Shown: one piece after another, positions 35,366 to 44,959 of the stretch
Layout: each line of letters starts with the position of its first letter
Position numbering within the stretch: the first letter of the stretch is position 1
Assembly (NCBI GenBank): GCA_033762315.1
Contig: JANRLS010000238.1
Span: forward strand, 1 to 64,000
DNA: 64,000 bases
Source: CAYLLN01 sp033762315
Lineage (GTDB): Bacteria; Planctomycetota; Planctomycetia; Pirellulales; Pirellulaceae
Direction: 5' to 3'
Translations under genes and position numbers: made by a program
The notes under the pieces: generated by a model
The model's database searches: none
The model's input: only the letters and a program-made list of their open reading frames with translations
What the model was told of the DNA's origin: nothing

Positions 35366-36772
35366 ATGGGCCTCCCCGCTCGCCGGATTCAACAGCAGTT
35401 CTCGCTTGTGGGCTCGCTCTATCGCCTGGTCGATGCGGCGAGCGTCGCCGGGGGCTTGGCTCTGGCGGTCTGGGGGACTGGCGGCTCGCACGCTGAGTAT
35501 CTGCTGCCGGGGGCGGCGGCGATTATCGTCCACTATCTGGTGGCTGAGTTGGTGGGGATGTATCGCAGTTGGCGGGGGGTCGCGGGCGATCGCGAGGCCT
35601 TTGCCGCCATCGCCACCTGGTCGCTGGCCTTCGCCCTGCTGGCGGGATTGGGCTATGCCACGGGCCGGCTCCAATCTTTGCCCCGCCTGCCGCTGGGGCT
35701 GTGGCTGCTGGCGACGCCGCTGTTCATGATCGTCTCGCACGGCATTTTGCGTGCGCTGCAAAAATCGCTGTGGCTGCGGGGACTCAATACCAAAGCCTGC
35801 GCGATTGTCGGCGTGACGGACCTCGGCATTCAACTGGCCCGCAACATTTTTGACGCGCCGGAACTGGGCCTAAAGCTGGCCGGCTATTACGACGACCGAC
35901 CGCCGGAACGGGGCCCGCAACTGCCGCCAGGGCTGAAAGACCGCATCGGCGGCATCGACGACCTGGTGGCCGACGCGAAGGCGGGATTCATCGACCGGAT
36001 TTACATCACCTTCCCGATGCGGGCCGAAGAGCGAATTCGCGGCGTGCTGGCGAAGCTCTCCGACACGACCGCCTCGGTCTATATCGTGCCCGATTTCTTC
36101 GTCTTTCAACTGCTACACTCCCGCTGGACCGACATCGGCGGCTTGCCGGCGGTCAGCGTGTTCGAGAACCCGCTGTACGGGGTCGATGGCCTCGTGAAAC
36201 GGGCGTTCGATCTCGTGGTCGCCTCGCTGGGTCTCGTCGCGATCAGCCCGCTTCTCCTCGCGACCGCCCTGGCCATCAAGCTGACGAGCCGCGGCCCGGT
36301 CTTTTTCCGCCAGCGGCGGTATGGCCTGGATGGCCGCGAAATCCTGGTTTGGAAGTTCCGCTCGATGACCGTCTGCGAGGACGGCGCGAAGGTGACTCAA
36401 GCCACCAAAACCGACAGCCGTGTCACGCCGCTCGGTGCGATCCTGCGGCGGACGAGCATCGACGAGTTGCCGCAACTCTTTAACGTGATTGGCGGCACAA
36501 TGTCGCTCGTCGGCCCGCGCCCCCATGCCGCCGCCCACAACGAGCAATACCGCAAAATGATCGAAGGCTACATGCTCCGGCACAAAGTAAAGCCCGGCAT
36601 CACCGGCCTCGCGCAGGTTCGCGGCTGGCGGGGTGAAACCGACACGCTGGAGAAGATGCAGCGCCGCATCGACTGCGACCACGAGTACATTCGCGAATGG
36701 TCGCTCTGGCTCGACGTCAAAATCCTCTTCCGCACGATCTTTGTGGTGCTGAAGCGGCAAAACGCGTATTAG
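35366..36772 (+). CDS. Undecaprenyl-phosphate glycosyl-1-phosphate transferase (WcaJ type)
   Basis: 468-aa membrane enzyme that puts the first sugar-1-phosphate onto undecaprenyl phosphate to start exopolysaccharide or O-unit synthesis. The N-terminal half has four membrane helices (about 15-130) and a CoA-binding-like domain (about 140-260). The C-terminal sugar transferase domain opens KRAFDLVVASLGLVAISPLLL and contains RRYGLDGREILVWKFRSM, RRTSIDELPQLFNVI-GGTMSLVGPRPH and KPGITGLAQVRGWRGET. The length equals WcaJ. No polysaccharide cluster is adjacent, so it probably acts with enzymes encoded elsewhere. Glucose versus galactose specificity cannot be told. Confidence 0.93.
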   Translation: MGLPARRIQQQFSLVGSLYRLVDAASVAGGLALAVWGTGGSHAEYLLPGAAAIIVHYLVAELVGMYRSWRGVAGDREAFAAIATWSLAFALLAGLGYATGRLQSLPRLPLGLWLLATPLFMIVSHGILRALQKSLWLRGLNTKACAIVGVTDLGIQLARNIFDAPELGLKLAGYYDDRPPERGPQLPPGLKDRIGGIDDLVADAKAGFIDRIYITFPMRAEERIRGVLAKLSDTTASVYIVPDFFVFQLLHSRWTDIGGLPAVSVFENPLYGVDGLVKRAFDLVVASLGLVAISPLLLATALAIKLTSRGPVFFRQRRYGLDGREILVWKFRSMTVCEDGAKVTQATKTDSRVTPLGAILRRTSIDELPQLFNVIGGTMSLVGPRPHAAAHNEQYRKMIEGYMLRHKVKPGITGLAQVRGWRGETDTLEKMQRRIDCDHEYIREWSLWLDVKILFRTIFVVLKRQNAY

Positions 36773-36782
36773 GCGGTCACAC

Positions 36783-36804
36783 GAACCCAACGCGCAAGCG
36801 AGGG
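36783..36804. repeat. GCGCAAGCGAGGG interspersed repeat (intergenic copy)
   Basis: GAACCCAACGCGCAAGCGAGGG after the wcaJ-type gene. Related copies are at 43440-43458 (inside the kinase gene, reverse orientation) and as a facing pair at 63740-63801. Confidence 0.55.
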
Positions 36805-36865
36805 AAAACGGCAACTAAGTGCTCCCCCTTCTGGCCGCGGAGGCGACGCAGCGTCTGCTGACAGG

Positions 36866-39800
36866 CTATTTCGCAGCCTCCATTGCTACTTCTCGCACCA
36901 CACGAAATCCCACGTGCGTGCCACGAGCGGGCCACTCTTTGTCTTGCCGGTCGGCAGAGCGGGAGTCGAACTTTGGAAAGAACCAGCTGCCTCCGCGAAA
37001 CCCGCGATAACGGCCAATTTGCGGCCCGGTCGGGTCGATCACCGGATCAGCCTTGTAGGCTGCAGTGTAATCGGCACAGTACTCGAACACGTTGCCGTGC
37101 ATGTCAAACAGACCGAACGGATTGGGCTTCTTCTCGCCAACCGGGTGGCTTTTGGCCTGGGCATTCTCTTTGGTCCAGGCGTATTCACCCAACTGCGCCG
37201 GGTCGTCGCCGAAGCTCCACTCGGTCGTCGTCCCCGCCCGGCAGGCAAATTCCCACTCCGCCTCCGTCGGCAGGCGATACGTCTTCCCTTCCATCTCGCT
37301 GAGCTTCTTACAAAACTCAGCCGCCTCCTCGCTCGTCACAAACTCCACCGGCAGCCGCTTCCCTGGGAACTTGCTGGGATTCGAGCCGACGACCGCTTCA
37401 TACTCGTCCTGGGTCACTTCATGCATGCCCAGACAGAACGGACTGGTGATCGTCACTTTGTGTACCGGTTGCTCGTTGGCATCCCCCTTGGTCGAACCCA
37501 TCAGGAATTCGCCGGGCGGAATGAGCCGCAGCTTCTGGCCGATGGTGCTCGTAGTTTCGACCGTCGTACCCAGCTGCTTGGCCCACGCCTCTTGATGGGA
37601 CTTGGCCTGCGCGGCGTCGAAAGGGGCTATCGCAGTCGGCGGAGGCGTCGCCGAAGTTTGCGTTGGCGTCGCGGAAGTCACCTTCACCCACTTCGCCCCC
37701 ACGATCTTGCCGTGGCGCTTGTTGCCGGAAGCGTCGTTGAGCACTTCGCCTTGCCCCTCGTCGCAGCGATAGAGGGCCAGGGTGTTTTGGTCGGCGTCCA
37801 TTCGCGCGGGAGGGGCGAAGTTGCCCTGATAGCGGGCAATCTTGGAGATGCGAATCTCGGCGACCTGACCGTCGAGCGAGGCAGCGCCGTTTTTCTCGCC
37901 CCCCAGCAGCAGATTGCCGGCCTTCGCCAGCGGGTCGGTCGGATTATGCTTGCCCTGCGTGGTCTCGCCGACTTGCTGACCATTGACAAAAAGCAGCGTG
38001 GTCTTGCCGTCCCAAACTCCGCACAGGTGAATCCAGCCATCTTGCTGGCCTTGCCCCGGCACATGGACGCACACATCCGTCGTTCCCGCCGGGTGACACA
38101 TGGCAAAACCATAGTCGCCGGCCAAGAGCGCGGCCCGAAACAGAGCAAACTCCCTCGGCATTCCCCGCATTTTGATGATCGGCGCCGTCACCCGGCCCGG
38201 CAGCTTCACCCTGGCCTCCAGCGTCAGCGGCCCCGCCGGATCGTACGGGAAATCCGCGACCTCGACATATTGGCCCGACTGGCTGAATTCCAGAACGGGG
38301 CGCGTGGTGGGCGTTGCGGGTGCGGACGGCAATTGGCTGTCCCACAAGATTTCGCAATTGGCCAGCGCCGCCTTGAGCTTCTGAACGCCCGCTGCCGTGA
38401 CTTTCGTCCCCTTCAATTCCAATTTCGTCAGTCCCGTCAACTTTTCGAGGTACTGCAAGTCGCCATCGCCAACGGGCGTTTTATTCAAATAGAGCCATCC
38501 CAACTTCGGAAACCGGCTTAGATGAGACAAGCCGGAACCCGCCGATCGGGTTTGACTTAAATCGAGGACCGACAATTCCGGCAAATCACTTAGAGAGGAG
38601 AGGCTGTCCGCGGTAATGGGCGTGGCGATGAGGCAGACTTCAAATAGCCTGGTGAGCCCCGACAAACGAGTGAGGTCGTGATCCGTTATTGGTCGATGGT
38701 TGAGATAGACTTTACGCAACCAAAATGGTTCCTTGGGAAGGTCTGAATTCTTGTTTGTAATTGGAACCCAGTCTCTGTTTCCAAAGGCAATATTGCCTCC
38801 ACTATTCAGTGATTGAACCCACTCGGTGACCTGCCGATCGCGATCTGTCGTCACAACGTTATCTACCCACACCCACTTCGCCCCCACGATTTTGCCGTGA
38901 TGGTTGTTGCCTGAGGAATCTTTCAGCACATCCCCTTCCCCTTCGTCGCACCGATAGAGGGCGAGGGTGTCGCCGTCAGGCTTCCAGCCGCGGGTCGGCG
39001 AAAAGTTGTCGGCATAGCGAACTGACTTGGAAATCCGCACTTCGGCGATCTGGCCGTCCAGGGAAATGGGCACGCCGTTTTCGCCACCGATCAGCAGGTA
39101 GCCATCCTGGGCATCGGGTTTCGTGGGGAACAGGTTGTTGGAAGTGGGGGAACCCACCCGCTTTCCGTCGATGTAGAGCGCGTGCGTTTTTCCGTCCCAA
39201 ACGCCGCAGATGTGCCGGAAGCCTTCTCTTCTGGGAACCGTGGCCAAGACATTTTGCGAACCCGTGTGATCGTGCGTTCCAAAGCCATAGTTCGCGGCCG
39301 GCGGCGACGAGCGGAACAGCACGAACTCACGCGGCATGCCGCGCAGCTTAATGATGGGCGCGGTTTGCAGACCCGAAAGATTGACCCACGCTTCCAGCGT
39401 CAAAGGGCCGTCCGGGTCGTAGGGAAAACCATCCACCTCCACGTGCTGCGGTCCATGATTGAACTCCAGGACCGGGCGACTGGAATCGGAGGCGAGCGTT
39501 TGACCTGGAGCAATGGGCGAACCATCCACTCGCACCCACTTGGCCCCCACGATCTTGCCGTGATGGTTATTGCCGGAGGAGTCTTTCAGCACGTCTCCTT
39601 GGCCTTCGTCGAAGTGATAGAGGGCGAGGGTGTGCTGGTCAGGAGTAAACCGCGCCTCGGGCGCGAAGTCCTGGTCGTAGCGGGCAATCTTGGAAATGCG
39701 GACTTCGTCCATGACTCCAGCCCAGAAATTACCTGCCTCATTGCCGCGGATGCGGCCCGCGCCCAGCCGGGTTTCAAGTGAATTTCCGGTAGTCAACGGA

Positions 39801-42800
39801 CTGCGGGCCTCTGGATTGCCAACATGCTTTCCGTTGATGAACAGCTGATAGCTCTTGCCATCCCATACGCCAGCGACATGAGCTCGCACGCCAACCCGCA
39901 GGTCATCGGACGAACTGAGGCGGATATAACTCGTCCCCGCGGTGACGGCCCCCCCCCGCCATAGGTCCACATCTTGTCCAAAGCCCATGCTGCGACCTTG
40001 CCCATCATGCCCGATGGCCACCGTTCGCCCACCGCTTAGGCGGGCTGGGGTCAGCCAACCCTCGATCGTTCGGGGCTGATCGTCCTCGCGGCCGAAATTG
40101 GGAACATGCACATAGCTCGAAACGCCGTCAAAATGAAGGGCAAAGTCGGAGGTTGGAGCCATCGTCACCTCTTCGACCCGCACCCACTTGGCCCCCACGA
40201 TCTTGCCGTGGTGGTTATTGCCGGAGGAGTCTTTCAGCACGTCCCCTTGGCCTTCGTCGAAGTTGTAAAGGGCAAGTGTGTCCTGGTCGGGCACAAAAGG
40301 GGCACCGGGCTTAAAACTTTCCTGGTAGCGGGCCACCTTCGAGAGGCGAATTCGCTGCACCTGCCCGGCAAAGAAGTTGAGGAAGCTTTCGGTGTCGCTG
40401 CTGCTGCCGGGTTTGTTCAGGGCGGTCCAGGCGTTGGAGCCGAACACCAGCATGTTGGGGGCGGGGGAGGTCCGCTTTTTGCCCACCAGTTTTCTTTCGG
40501 CCAGCGCGCCGTTGAGATAGATCCGCATTTCGTCCCGGTCCAAGACCCCGGCCAGATGCACCACGCCCGGCGGAACAGTGCCGGTCGGGGCGTTGACATG
40601 GGGATAATCCTGATCCGGCGTCATCATGCAGAACTTGAAATGCGGCCAATCCACGGCCATCCAGCTAAAGCCAATGGCTCCATCGCCAAACAGCTCGACC
40701 AACTGGGCTTTCGCCAATTTGACGTCCATTTCCATGGTCAGCGGCAGCACCTCGTTGAGGTTCACCCCCGGAAACGTGACGTAGTTTGTCTTGCCTTCGA
40801 ACTCCAACGCGTATTTGCTGGGGGAGACATACGGCGGCAGGGGCGTGCTTTGCGCTGGTGGATCGGCAGCTTGGTCCACTCGCACCCACTTGGCCCCGAT
40901 GATCTTGCCGTGGTGGTTGTTGCCGGAAGAGTCGACGAGCACGTCGCCGCTTTTTTCGGCGAAGAGATAGAGGGCGAGCGTATCCGTGTCCTTTGTGAGA
41001 GCAGCCGGCGAAAAATCCGACTTGTAGCGCATCCCTTGTGAAAAGCGAACTTGAAAGACTGTGCCCTTTAGGAATTGGTGCAGCTTGCCGATGGAAGGGC
41101 CACCCGTCAGCTGATTCGCCCCAATCAGCGTCTTCAGCGACTGCGGCGAATTCAACACCGGCGCGAGGAATGGGTTTGCGGGACAGTGCTGGCCGTTCCA
41201 GTAGAGCTGATGCGTCCCATCCGCCGACCAACACAGGGCCACGTGCATCTTGCCAGGTAGAAGTGAATCTTCGAAACCGCGCTGCGAATCCTTCCCGGCA
41301 CTGACCTCTTGTCCGGTCCCGCCGGCGATCACGGACGAGATGAGATGTGGCCTGGTGTTGTCTTGGCGCGAGCCGCCGACTCGAATCCGCGCCAGCCGTC
41401 CCGTCGCATTGCCGAATTGCAGCAATTGCGGCGCATCCTGAGGATTCTCGACATCCGCCCACATTTCCATCGTGAAGGACTCTTGCTGGCCAAATTTCAA
41501 CGTGGGCAACTCTACGTAGTCGTCCACACCGTCAAAATGGAGAACGTAGGAGCTGCTCGATGGTAGGTTCGGTGAACCTCCGGCAACGACCCACTTCGCC
41601 CCCACGATTTTGCCGTGGTGGTTGTTGCCGGAAGAGTCGGTCAGCACGTCCCCCTGGCCTTCGTCGAAGTGGTAGAGGGCGATCGTTGCGTCGTCGTCAG
41701 AAAAAGCCGACGGCGGCTGAAAATCGCCGCGGTACCGGGCCGCATTCGAGATGCGTACTTCATCGATCTGGCCTGCATAATGATAGACCATCGCGCCATG
41801 ATTCGGATTCGCGCCGATTGCCAGCGGCAATTCGCTCGGCGTGTATTTGGGGCGGCCGGGAATCCGCATCGCTTCGTGACCGTCGATATAGAGCCGCAGT
41901 TGACTTTCGGCCACAACGCCGGCGACATGGACCCGTTTTCCGCCTTCTTTGAAAGGTGCGACCGGCACAAAAAATTCTTCGCCATCACGAACGGAAAACG
42001 ACCACAACCCCTTGTCGATGCTGAGGGCGAAGCCCCCTTGTTCGCCGTCAGTCAAGAACTGCATGTGCTTATTCAAATTGTCCGGCGTCAGCCAAGCCTC
42101 GACGGTCATCGGGTGATCGCCCGGGTACTTCCAGCTCGGAATGGTGACGTAGTCGTCGATTCCGTCGAATTCGAGCGAATGGCCGGAGCTAACAAGCGGC
42201 AAGACTGGTTGCTTCTCGACCTTCACCCATTTCGCCCCCACGATCTTGCCGTGGTGTTTGTTGCCGGAGGAGTCGGTCAGCACGTCGCCTTGGCCTTCGT
42301 CGAAGTGGTAGAGGGCGAGGGTATCTTCGTCCGTCTGAAAGCGATCCCCTAATTTCGGCGTGAAGTCCTTTTCATAGCGGGGGATCTTGGAAATGCGGAC
42401 TTCGTTGAGGGTTCCTCGAAAACCTCGCGTATAGTTACGTTCAATTCCGAGACGAAACGGTTGCGGGAGCATAGAGTCTGGCAGCCTAGTTCCCCTGGAA
42501 ACTGCAGTTTCTTGCGCCAGCTTTCCATTGAGAAACAACCGAAACGAGTCTCCCTGTCGAACAGCCGCAATATGTGATGCAGAACTTTCTCCTTGCACAC
42601 GGACACCCGAGTAGTCGTAATGCACAGCAATCCATTGCTGATTGAAATAAACCGTAACTGGCACGCCTCCTGACCATGCAACGCCTATCTCCTGTTTGTC
42701 GCGTGACACTCTTGCCTCAACACACCAATTTTGCGAATTCCATAATTCGCCAGGAATAGACGGAACTTCAACATGAGACGAAATTCCATCGAACTCTAAC

Positions 42801-44776
42801 GCGTAGTCTTGCGGTGAAGATAAGTCTGCAACCGGATTCTCTCTAGGTATCAACTCCGAACAGATTACGCTGCCATTTTGGGTTATGTTTACCTTGCCTG
42901 AGAGCAACTCTACGCTGACGGTGGTCGTTTTCCCCTTTTTCAGCACCAGCTTGTCGGTCTCGAACGAAAAGTCGCCGCGGGTGACGACGAGGGTCTTTTC
43001 GCCGGGGGTTAGCTCGATGTCTTTGCCGTTGTCGGCTTTCTTGAGGATGACTTTGGTCCCTTTGATGGCAACTTCGATGCTGGGGTCATTGATTTCGATT
43101 CGCAGTGTGCCGTCTTTGCCAGGAATTAAGAGAACGATGCCGGCCAGGAGCAGGGCCAGCCCGCCGAGAGCGGCCAGGGCGAGGTAGCGCAGGCTTGGAG
43201 TATGCCGAGAAGGGGAGCGGGGGAGAGAGGGAGCGGGGGAGACGAGAGAAACGGTGGGTGAATTGACTGCTGACTTCCGACCTCGGATTTCCGAATTCTG
43301 TTCGGCCACCTGCAACTGCTCTAAATCGGCGATCAGCGCGTGCATCGAGGGATAGCGGTCCTCGGGTTTTTTGGCGACCATCCGGCGGAAGATGGCGTCG
43401 AGGGGAGAGGTTCCTGACTGCTGGCTCTTGGCCCCCGGTCCCTCGCTTGCGCTTCGGGCTTGTGTGTCCGGCAGCGGCGGAATGGGGCTCTCGCGGTGGG
43501 CGAGCAGCTTTTGCACGAGCGTTTCGCCGCCGTAAATGTTCTCGCCGGTCAGGAGCTTATAGAGCGTGCAGCCGAGGCTGTAGATGTCGGCCCGGGCGTC
43601 GGCATGGCGGGTGTCGAACGCCTGCTCGGGGGCCATGTAATCGACGGTCCCCATCACCTGGCCGGTCTGCGTCAGCCCCTCGGCCACAGCCTGGGCAGCG
43701 GAAACCGCGCCGGTCTCGAAGCGGGCCAGGCCCATGTCGAGGATTTTGACGGTTCCATCGCTATCGAGCAGCAGATTCCCCGGCTTGATGTCGCGATGGA
43801 CGACCCCCTTGCTGTGGGCATAGGCCAGGCCGCGGGCCGCTTGCAGGATGTAGCTGATGGCTTCGGCGGCGGGGAGGGGGCCGCGGTCTTTTACTACTTG
43901 TGACAAATCGCGGCCGGCGACGAACTCCATGACGAGATAGTGCGTGCCGTCCTGCTCGCTGGCGTCGTAGGCGGTGACGATGTTCGGGTGGGTCAGGCGG
44001 GCGGCAGCCTGCACCTCGCGCTGAAACCGCTTCACCGCGTCGGGCGAATTCATCGCCCCCTTGGCCAGCACCTTGAGAGCCACCACCCGGTCCATCCGCC
44101 GATGCCTGGCCTTGAACACCTGCCCCATGCCGCCGGCTCCGAGCAGGTCGAGCACGAGATATTCGCCAAACACCAGGCTGCGGAGCTTGCCCTGGTAAAT
44201 TGCCTGAGCCTGGTATTTCGTCAGCACATTGGCGGCGACCAAGGCCCGGGCCAGCGTCTGGGCATCCCCCGTTTTGGCCGCTGCGGGCAGAGCGGCTTCG
44301 ATCGGCGGCCAGTCGCTTTCGGCCAGCACCCGGCTCGCAAAGCAGTTGCGCAGGAATTGCTCGCGGGTGGGAGGGGCGGCTTTGGATGGGGCAGTGCTCG
44401 CAGCACTTGGGGCAGCACTGCTGGGCAAGCCACCAGTGGCACCCGTTGCACCCAGCTTGGCAACGGCATTCGTGTAGGAAGGGGGCGTCGTCGGGGTTTC
44501 GGCGGCTTGAAAAGCTTGCGATTTTGCCTCGGCCGGTTGCATCGCGACCACCTTGGCCACCGCCCCGCGGCACTCAGGCTGTTGCTCGGCCGAGTTCGCG
44601 GCAGCAGGCTGACGGAGCCCGCCGATCAGCGTGTCCTCCTGCTCCAGCTTTTCGACCGTCGTCTGGCACGAGGGGCATTCCCCCAAGTGCCCCGCCACCG
44701 CGTCGAGCGCCGGTTCCGGCAGTTCGCCATGCAGGAAGTGGGCCAGTTCGTCGCGGCTGGGGCATTGCGGCTGCAT
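36866..44776 (-). CDS. Giant membrane Ser/Thr kinase with zinc finger, 7 LamG repeats, LRRs and SUMF1-like domain
   Basis: About 2636 aa from ATG 44776 (MQPQCPSRDELAHF); a GTG 12 codons earlier is possible. Order: zf-HC2 zinc finger (about 4-45, HLGECPSC); Ser/Thr kinase (about 204-490) with GAGGMG loop, Lys235 (ALKVLA), HRDIKPGN (Asp329) and DMG instead of DFG; membrane helix (about 531-553); PEGA-like strand region; six LamG domains; an LRR block (DNA about 38310-38850); a seventh LamG; and a SUMF1/FGE-sulfatase-like domain (last ~240 residues). Each LamG ends in a near-identical DSSGNNHHGKIVGAKWV. The terminal domain (RGGSWFFPKFDSRSADRQ) lacks the catalytic Cys pair of true FGE. The gene lies 183 bp after an ECF sigma gene, suggesting a sigma/zinc-finger kinase signalling unit. 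Confidence 0.92.
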   Translation of the reverse strand: MQPQCPSRDELAHFLHGELPEPALDAVAGHLGECPSCQTTVEKLEQEDTLIGGLRQPAAANSAEQQPECRGAVAKVVAMQPAEAKSQAFQAAETPTTPPSYTNAVAKLGATGATGGLPSSAAPSAASTAPSKAAPPTREQFLRNCFASRVLAESDWPPIEAALPAAAKTGDAQTLARALVAANVLTKYQAQAIYQGKLRSLVFGEYLVLDLLGAGGMGQVFKARHRRMDRVVALKVLAKGAMNSPDAVKRFQREVQAAARLTHPNIVTAYDASEQDGTHYLVMEFVAGRDLSQVVKDRGPLPAAEAISYILQAARGLAYAHSKGVVHRDIKPGNLLLDSDGTVKILDMGLARFETGAVSAAQAVAEGLTQTGQVMGTVDYMAPEQAFDTRHADARADIYSLGCTLYKLLTGENIYGGETLVQKLLAHRESPIPPLPDTQARSASEGPGAKSQQSGTSPLDAIFRRMVAKKPEDRYPSMHALIADLEQLQVAEQNSEIRGRKSAVNSPTVSLVSPAPSLPRSPSRHTPSLRYLALAALGGLALLLAGIVLLIPGKDGTLRIEINDPSIEVAIKGTKVILKKADNGKDIELTPGEKTLVVTRGDFSFETDKLVLKKGKTTTVSVELLSGKVNITQNGSVICSELIPRENPVADLSSPQDYALEFDGISSHVEVPSIPGELWNSQNWCVEARVSRDKQEIGVAWSGGVPVTVYFNQQWIAVHYDYSGVRVQGESSASHIAAVRQGDSFRLFLNGKLAQETAVSRGTRLPDSMLPQPFRLGIERNYTRGFRGTLNEVRISKIPRYEKDFTPKLGDRFQTDEDTLALYHFDEGQGDVLTDSSGNKHHGKIVGAKWVKVEKQPVLPLVSSGHSLEFDGIDDYVTIPSWKYPGDHPMTVEAWLTPDNLNKHMQFLTDGEQGGFALSIDKGLWSFSVRDGEEFFVPVAPFKEGGKRVHVAGVVAESQLRLYIDGHEAMRIPGRPKYTPSELPLAIGANPNHGAMVYHYAGQIDEVRISNAARYRGDFQPPSAFSDDDATIALYHFDEGQGDVLTDSSGNNHHGKIVGAKWVVAGGSPNLPSSSSYVLHFDGVDDYVELPTLKFGQQESFTMEMWADVENPQDAPQLLQFGNATGRLARIRVGGSRQDNTRPHLISSVIAGGTGQEVSAGKDSQRGFEDSLLPGKMHVALCWSADGTHQLYWNGQHCPANPFLAPVLNSPQSLKTLIGANQLTGGPSIGKLHQFLKGTVFQVRFSQGMRYKSDFSPAALTKDTDTLALYLFAEKSGDVLVDSSGNNHHGKIIGAKWVRVDQAADPPAQSTPLPPYVSPSKYALEFEGKTNYVTFPGVNLNEVLPLTMEMDVKLAKAQLVELFGDGAIGFSWMAVDWPHFKFCMMTPDQDYPHVNAPTGTVPPGVVHLAGVLDRDEMRIYLNGALAERKLVGKKRTSPAPNMLVFGSNAWTALNKPGSSSDTESFLNFFAGQVQRIRLSKVARYQESFKPGAPFVPDQDTLALYNFDEGQGDVLKDSSGNNHHGKIVGAKWVRVEEVTMAPTSDFALHFDGVSSYVHVPNFGREDDQPRTIEGWLTPARLSGGRTVAIGHDGQGRSMGFGQDVDLWRGGAVTAGTSYIRLSSSDDLRVGVRAHVAGVWDGKSYQLFINGKHVGNPEARSPLTTGNSLETRLGAGRIRGNEAGNFWAGVMDEVRISKIARYDQDFAPEARFTPDQHTLALYHFDEGQGDVLKDSSGNNHHGKIVGAKWVRVDGSPIAPGQTLASDSSRPVLEFNHGPQHVEVDGFPYDPDGPLTLEAWVNLSGLQTAPIIKLRGMPREFVLFRSSPPAANYGFGTHDHTGSQNVLATVPRREGFRHICGVWDGKTHALYIDGKRVGSPTSNNLFPTKPDAQDGYLLIGGENGVPISLDGQIAEVRISKSVRYADNFSPTRGWKPDGDTLALYRCDEGEGDVLKDSSGNNHHGKIVGAKWVWVDNVVTTDRDRQVTEWVQSLNSGGNIAFGNRDWVPITNKNSDLPKEPFWLRKVYLNHRPITDHDLTRLSGLTRLFEVCLIATPITADSLSSLSDLPELSVLDLSQTRSAGSGLSHLSRFPKLGWLYLNKTPVGDGDLQYLEKLTGLTKLELKGTKVTAAGVQKLKAALANCEILWDSQLPSAPATPTTRPVLEFSQSGQYVEVADFPYDPAGPLTLEARVKLPGRVTAPIIKMRGMPREFALFRAALLAGDYGFAMCHPAGTTDVCVHVPGQGQQDGWIHLCGVWDGKTTLLFVNGQQVGETTQGKHNPTDPLAKAGNLLLGGEKNGAASLDGQVAEIRISKIARYQGNFAPPARMDADQNTLALYRCDEGQGEVLNDASGNKRHGKIVGAKWVKVTSATPTQTSATPPPTAIAPFDAAQAKSHQEAWAKQLGTTVETTSTIGQKLRLIPPGEFLMGSTKGDANEQPVHKVTITSPFCLGMHEVTQDEYEAVVGSNPSKFPGKRLPVEFVTSEEAAEFCKKLSEMEGKTYRLPTEAEWEFACRAGTTTEWSFGDDPAQLGEYAWTKENAQAKSHPVGEKKPNPFGLFDMHGNVFEYCADYTAAYKADPVIDPTGPQIGRYRGFRGGSWFFPKFDSRSADRQDKEWPARGTHVGFRVVREVAMEAAK
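37660..42830. repeat. Seven tandem LamG-coding repeats within the kinase gene
   Basis: Approximate LamG units on DNA: 42225-42830, 41590-42200, 40880-41560, 40180-40830, 39540-40150, 38870-39480 and 37680-38300. The unit length is 600-700 bp, with LRR code between the last two. The 50-60 bp coding the C-terminal HHGKIVGAKWV motif is nearly invariant, whereas the rest has diverged, which would favour recombination between units. Confidence 0.75.
43440..43458. repeat. In-frame copy of the GAAGCG/AAGCGAGGG repeat inside the kinase gene
   Basis: CCCTCGCTTGCGCTTCGGG, read on the coding strand as the peptide ARSASEG in the kinase C-lobe (about residues 440-446). The same motif is intergenic at 36783-36804 and 63740-63801, so the kinase has absorbed one copy. 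Confidence 0.6.
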
Positions 44777-44807
44777 GGTAGGAATTCCAGGAGACGAGAG
44801 AACTGAA

Positions 44808-44913
44808 GCCACGGATGAAACACCGATCGAACACGGATAGGAAAGGAAAAACGGAGCAAGGCGAATGCCACCTCGCTTTCCGTATCCGTGAAATTCCGTG
44901 TTTCATCGGTGGC
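44808..44913. repeat. Long imperfect inverted repeat between sigma factor and kinase genes
   Basis: Left arm GCCACGGATGAAACACCGAT (44808-44827) pairs with 44896-44913 with two mismatches. An inner arm around 44830-44845 (AACACGGATAGGAAAG) pairs with 44876-44891. It would form a ~100-nt hairpin in the sigma-kinase leader. The ATCCGTG/CACGGAT wording resembles a planctomycete interspersed repeat. Confidence 0.6.
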
Positions 44914-44959
44914 TACCTTCCTAACTGTTCAACGCCGCCACCTGACACGATTTTTCGCG

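Noticed and set aside
36866..37600. Active formylglycine-generating enzyme domain
   Set aside because: The segment matching the FGE active site reads GGSWFFPKFDSRSADR and has neither catalytic cysteine; no sulfatase gene is adjacent.
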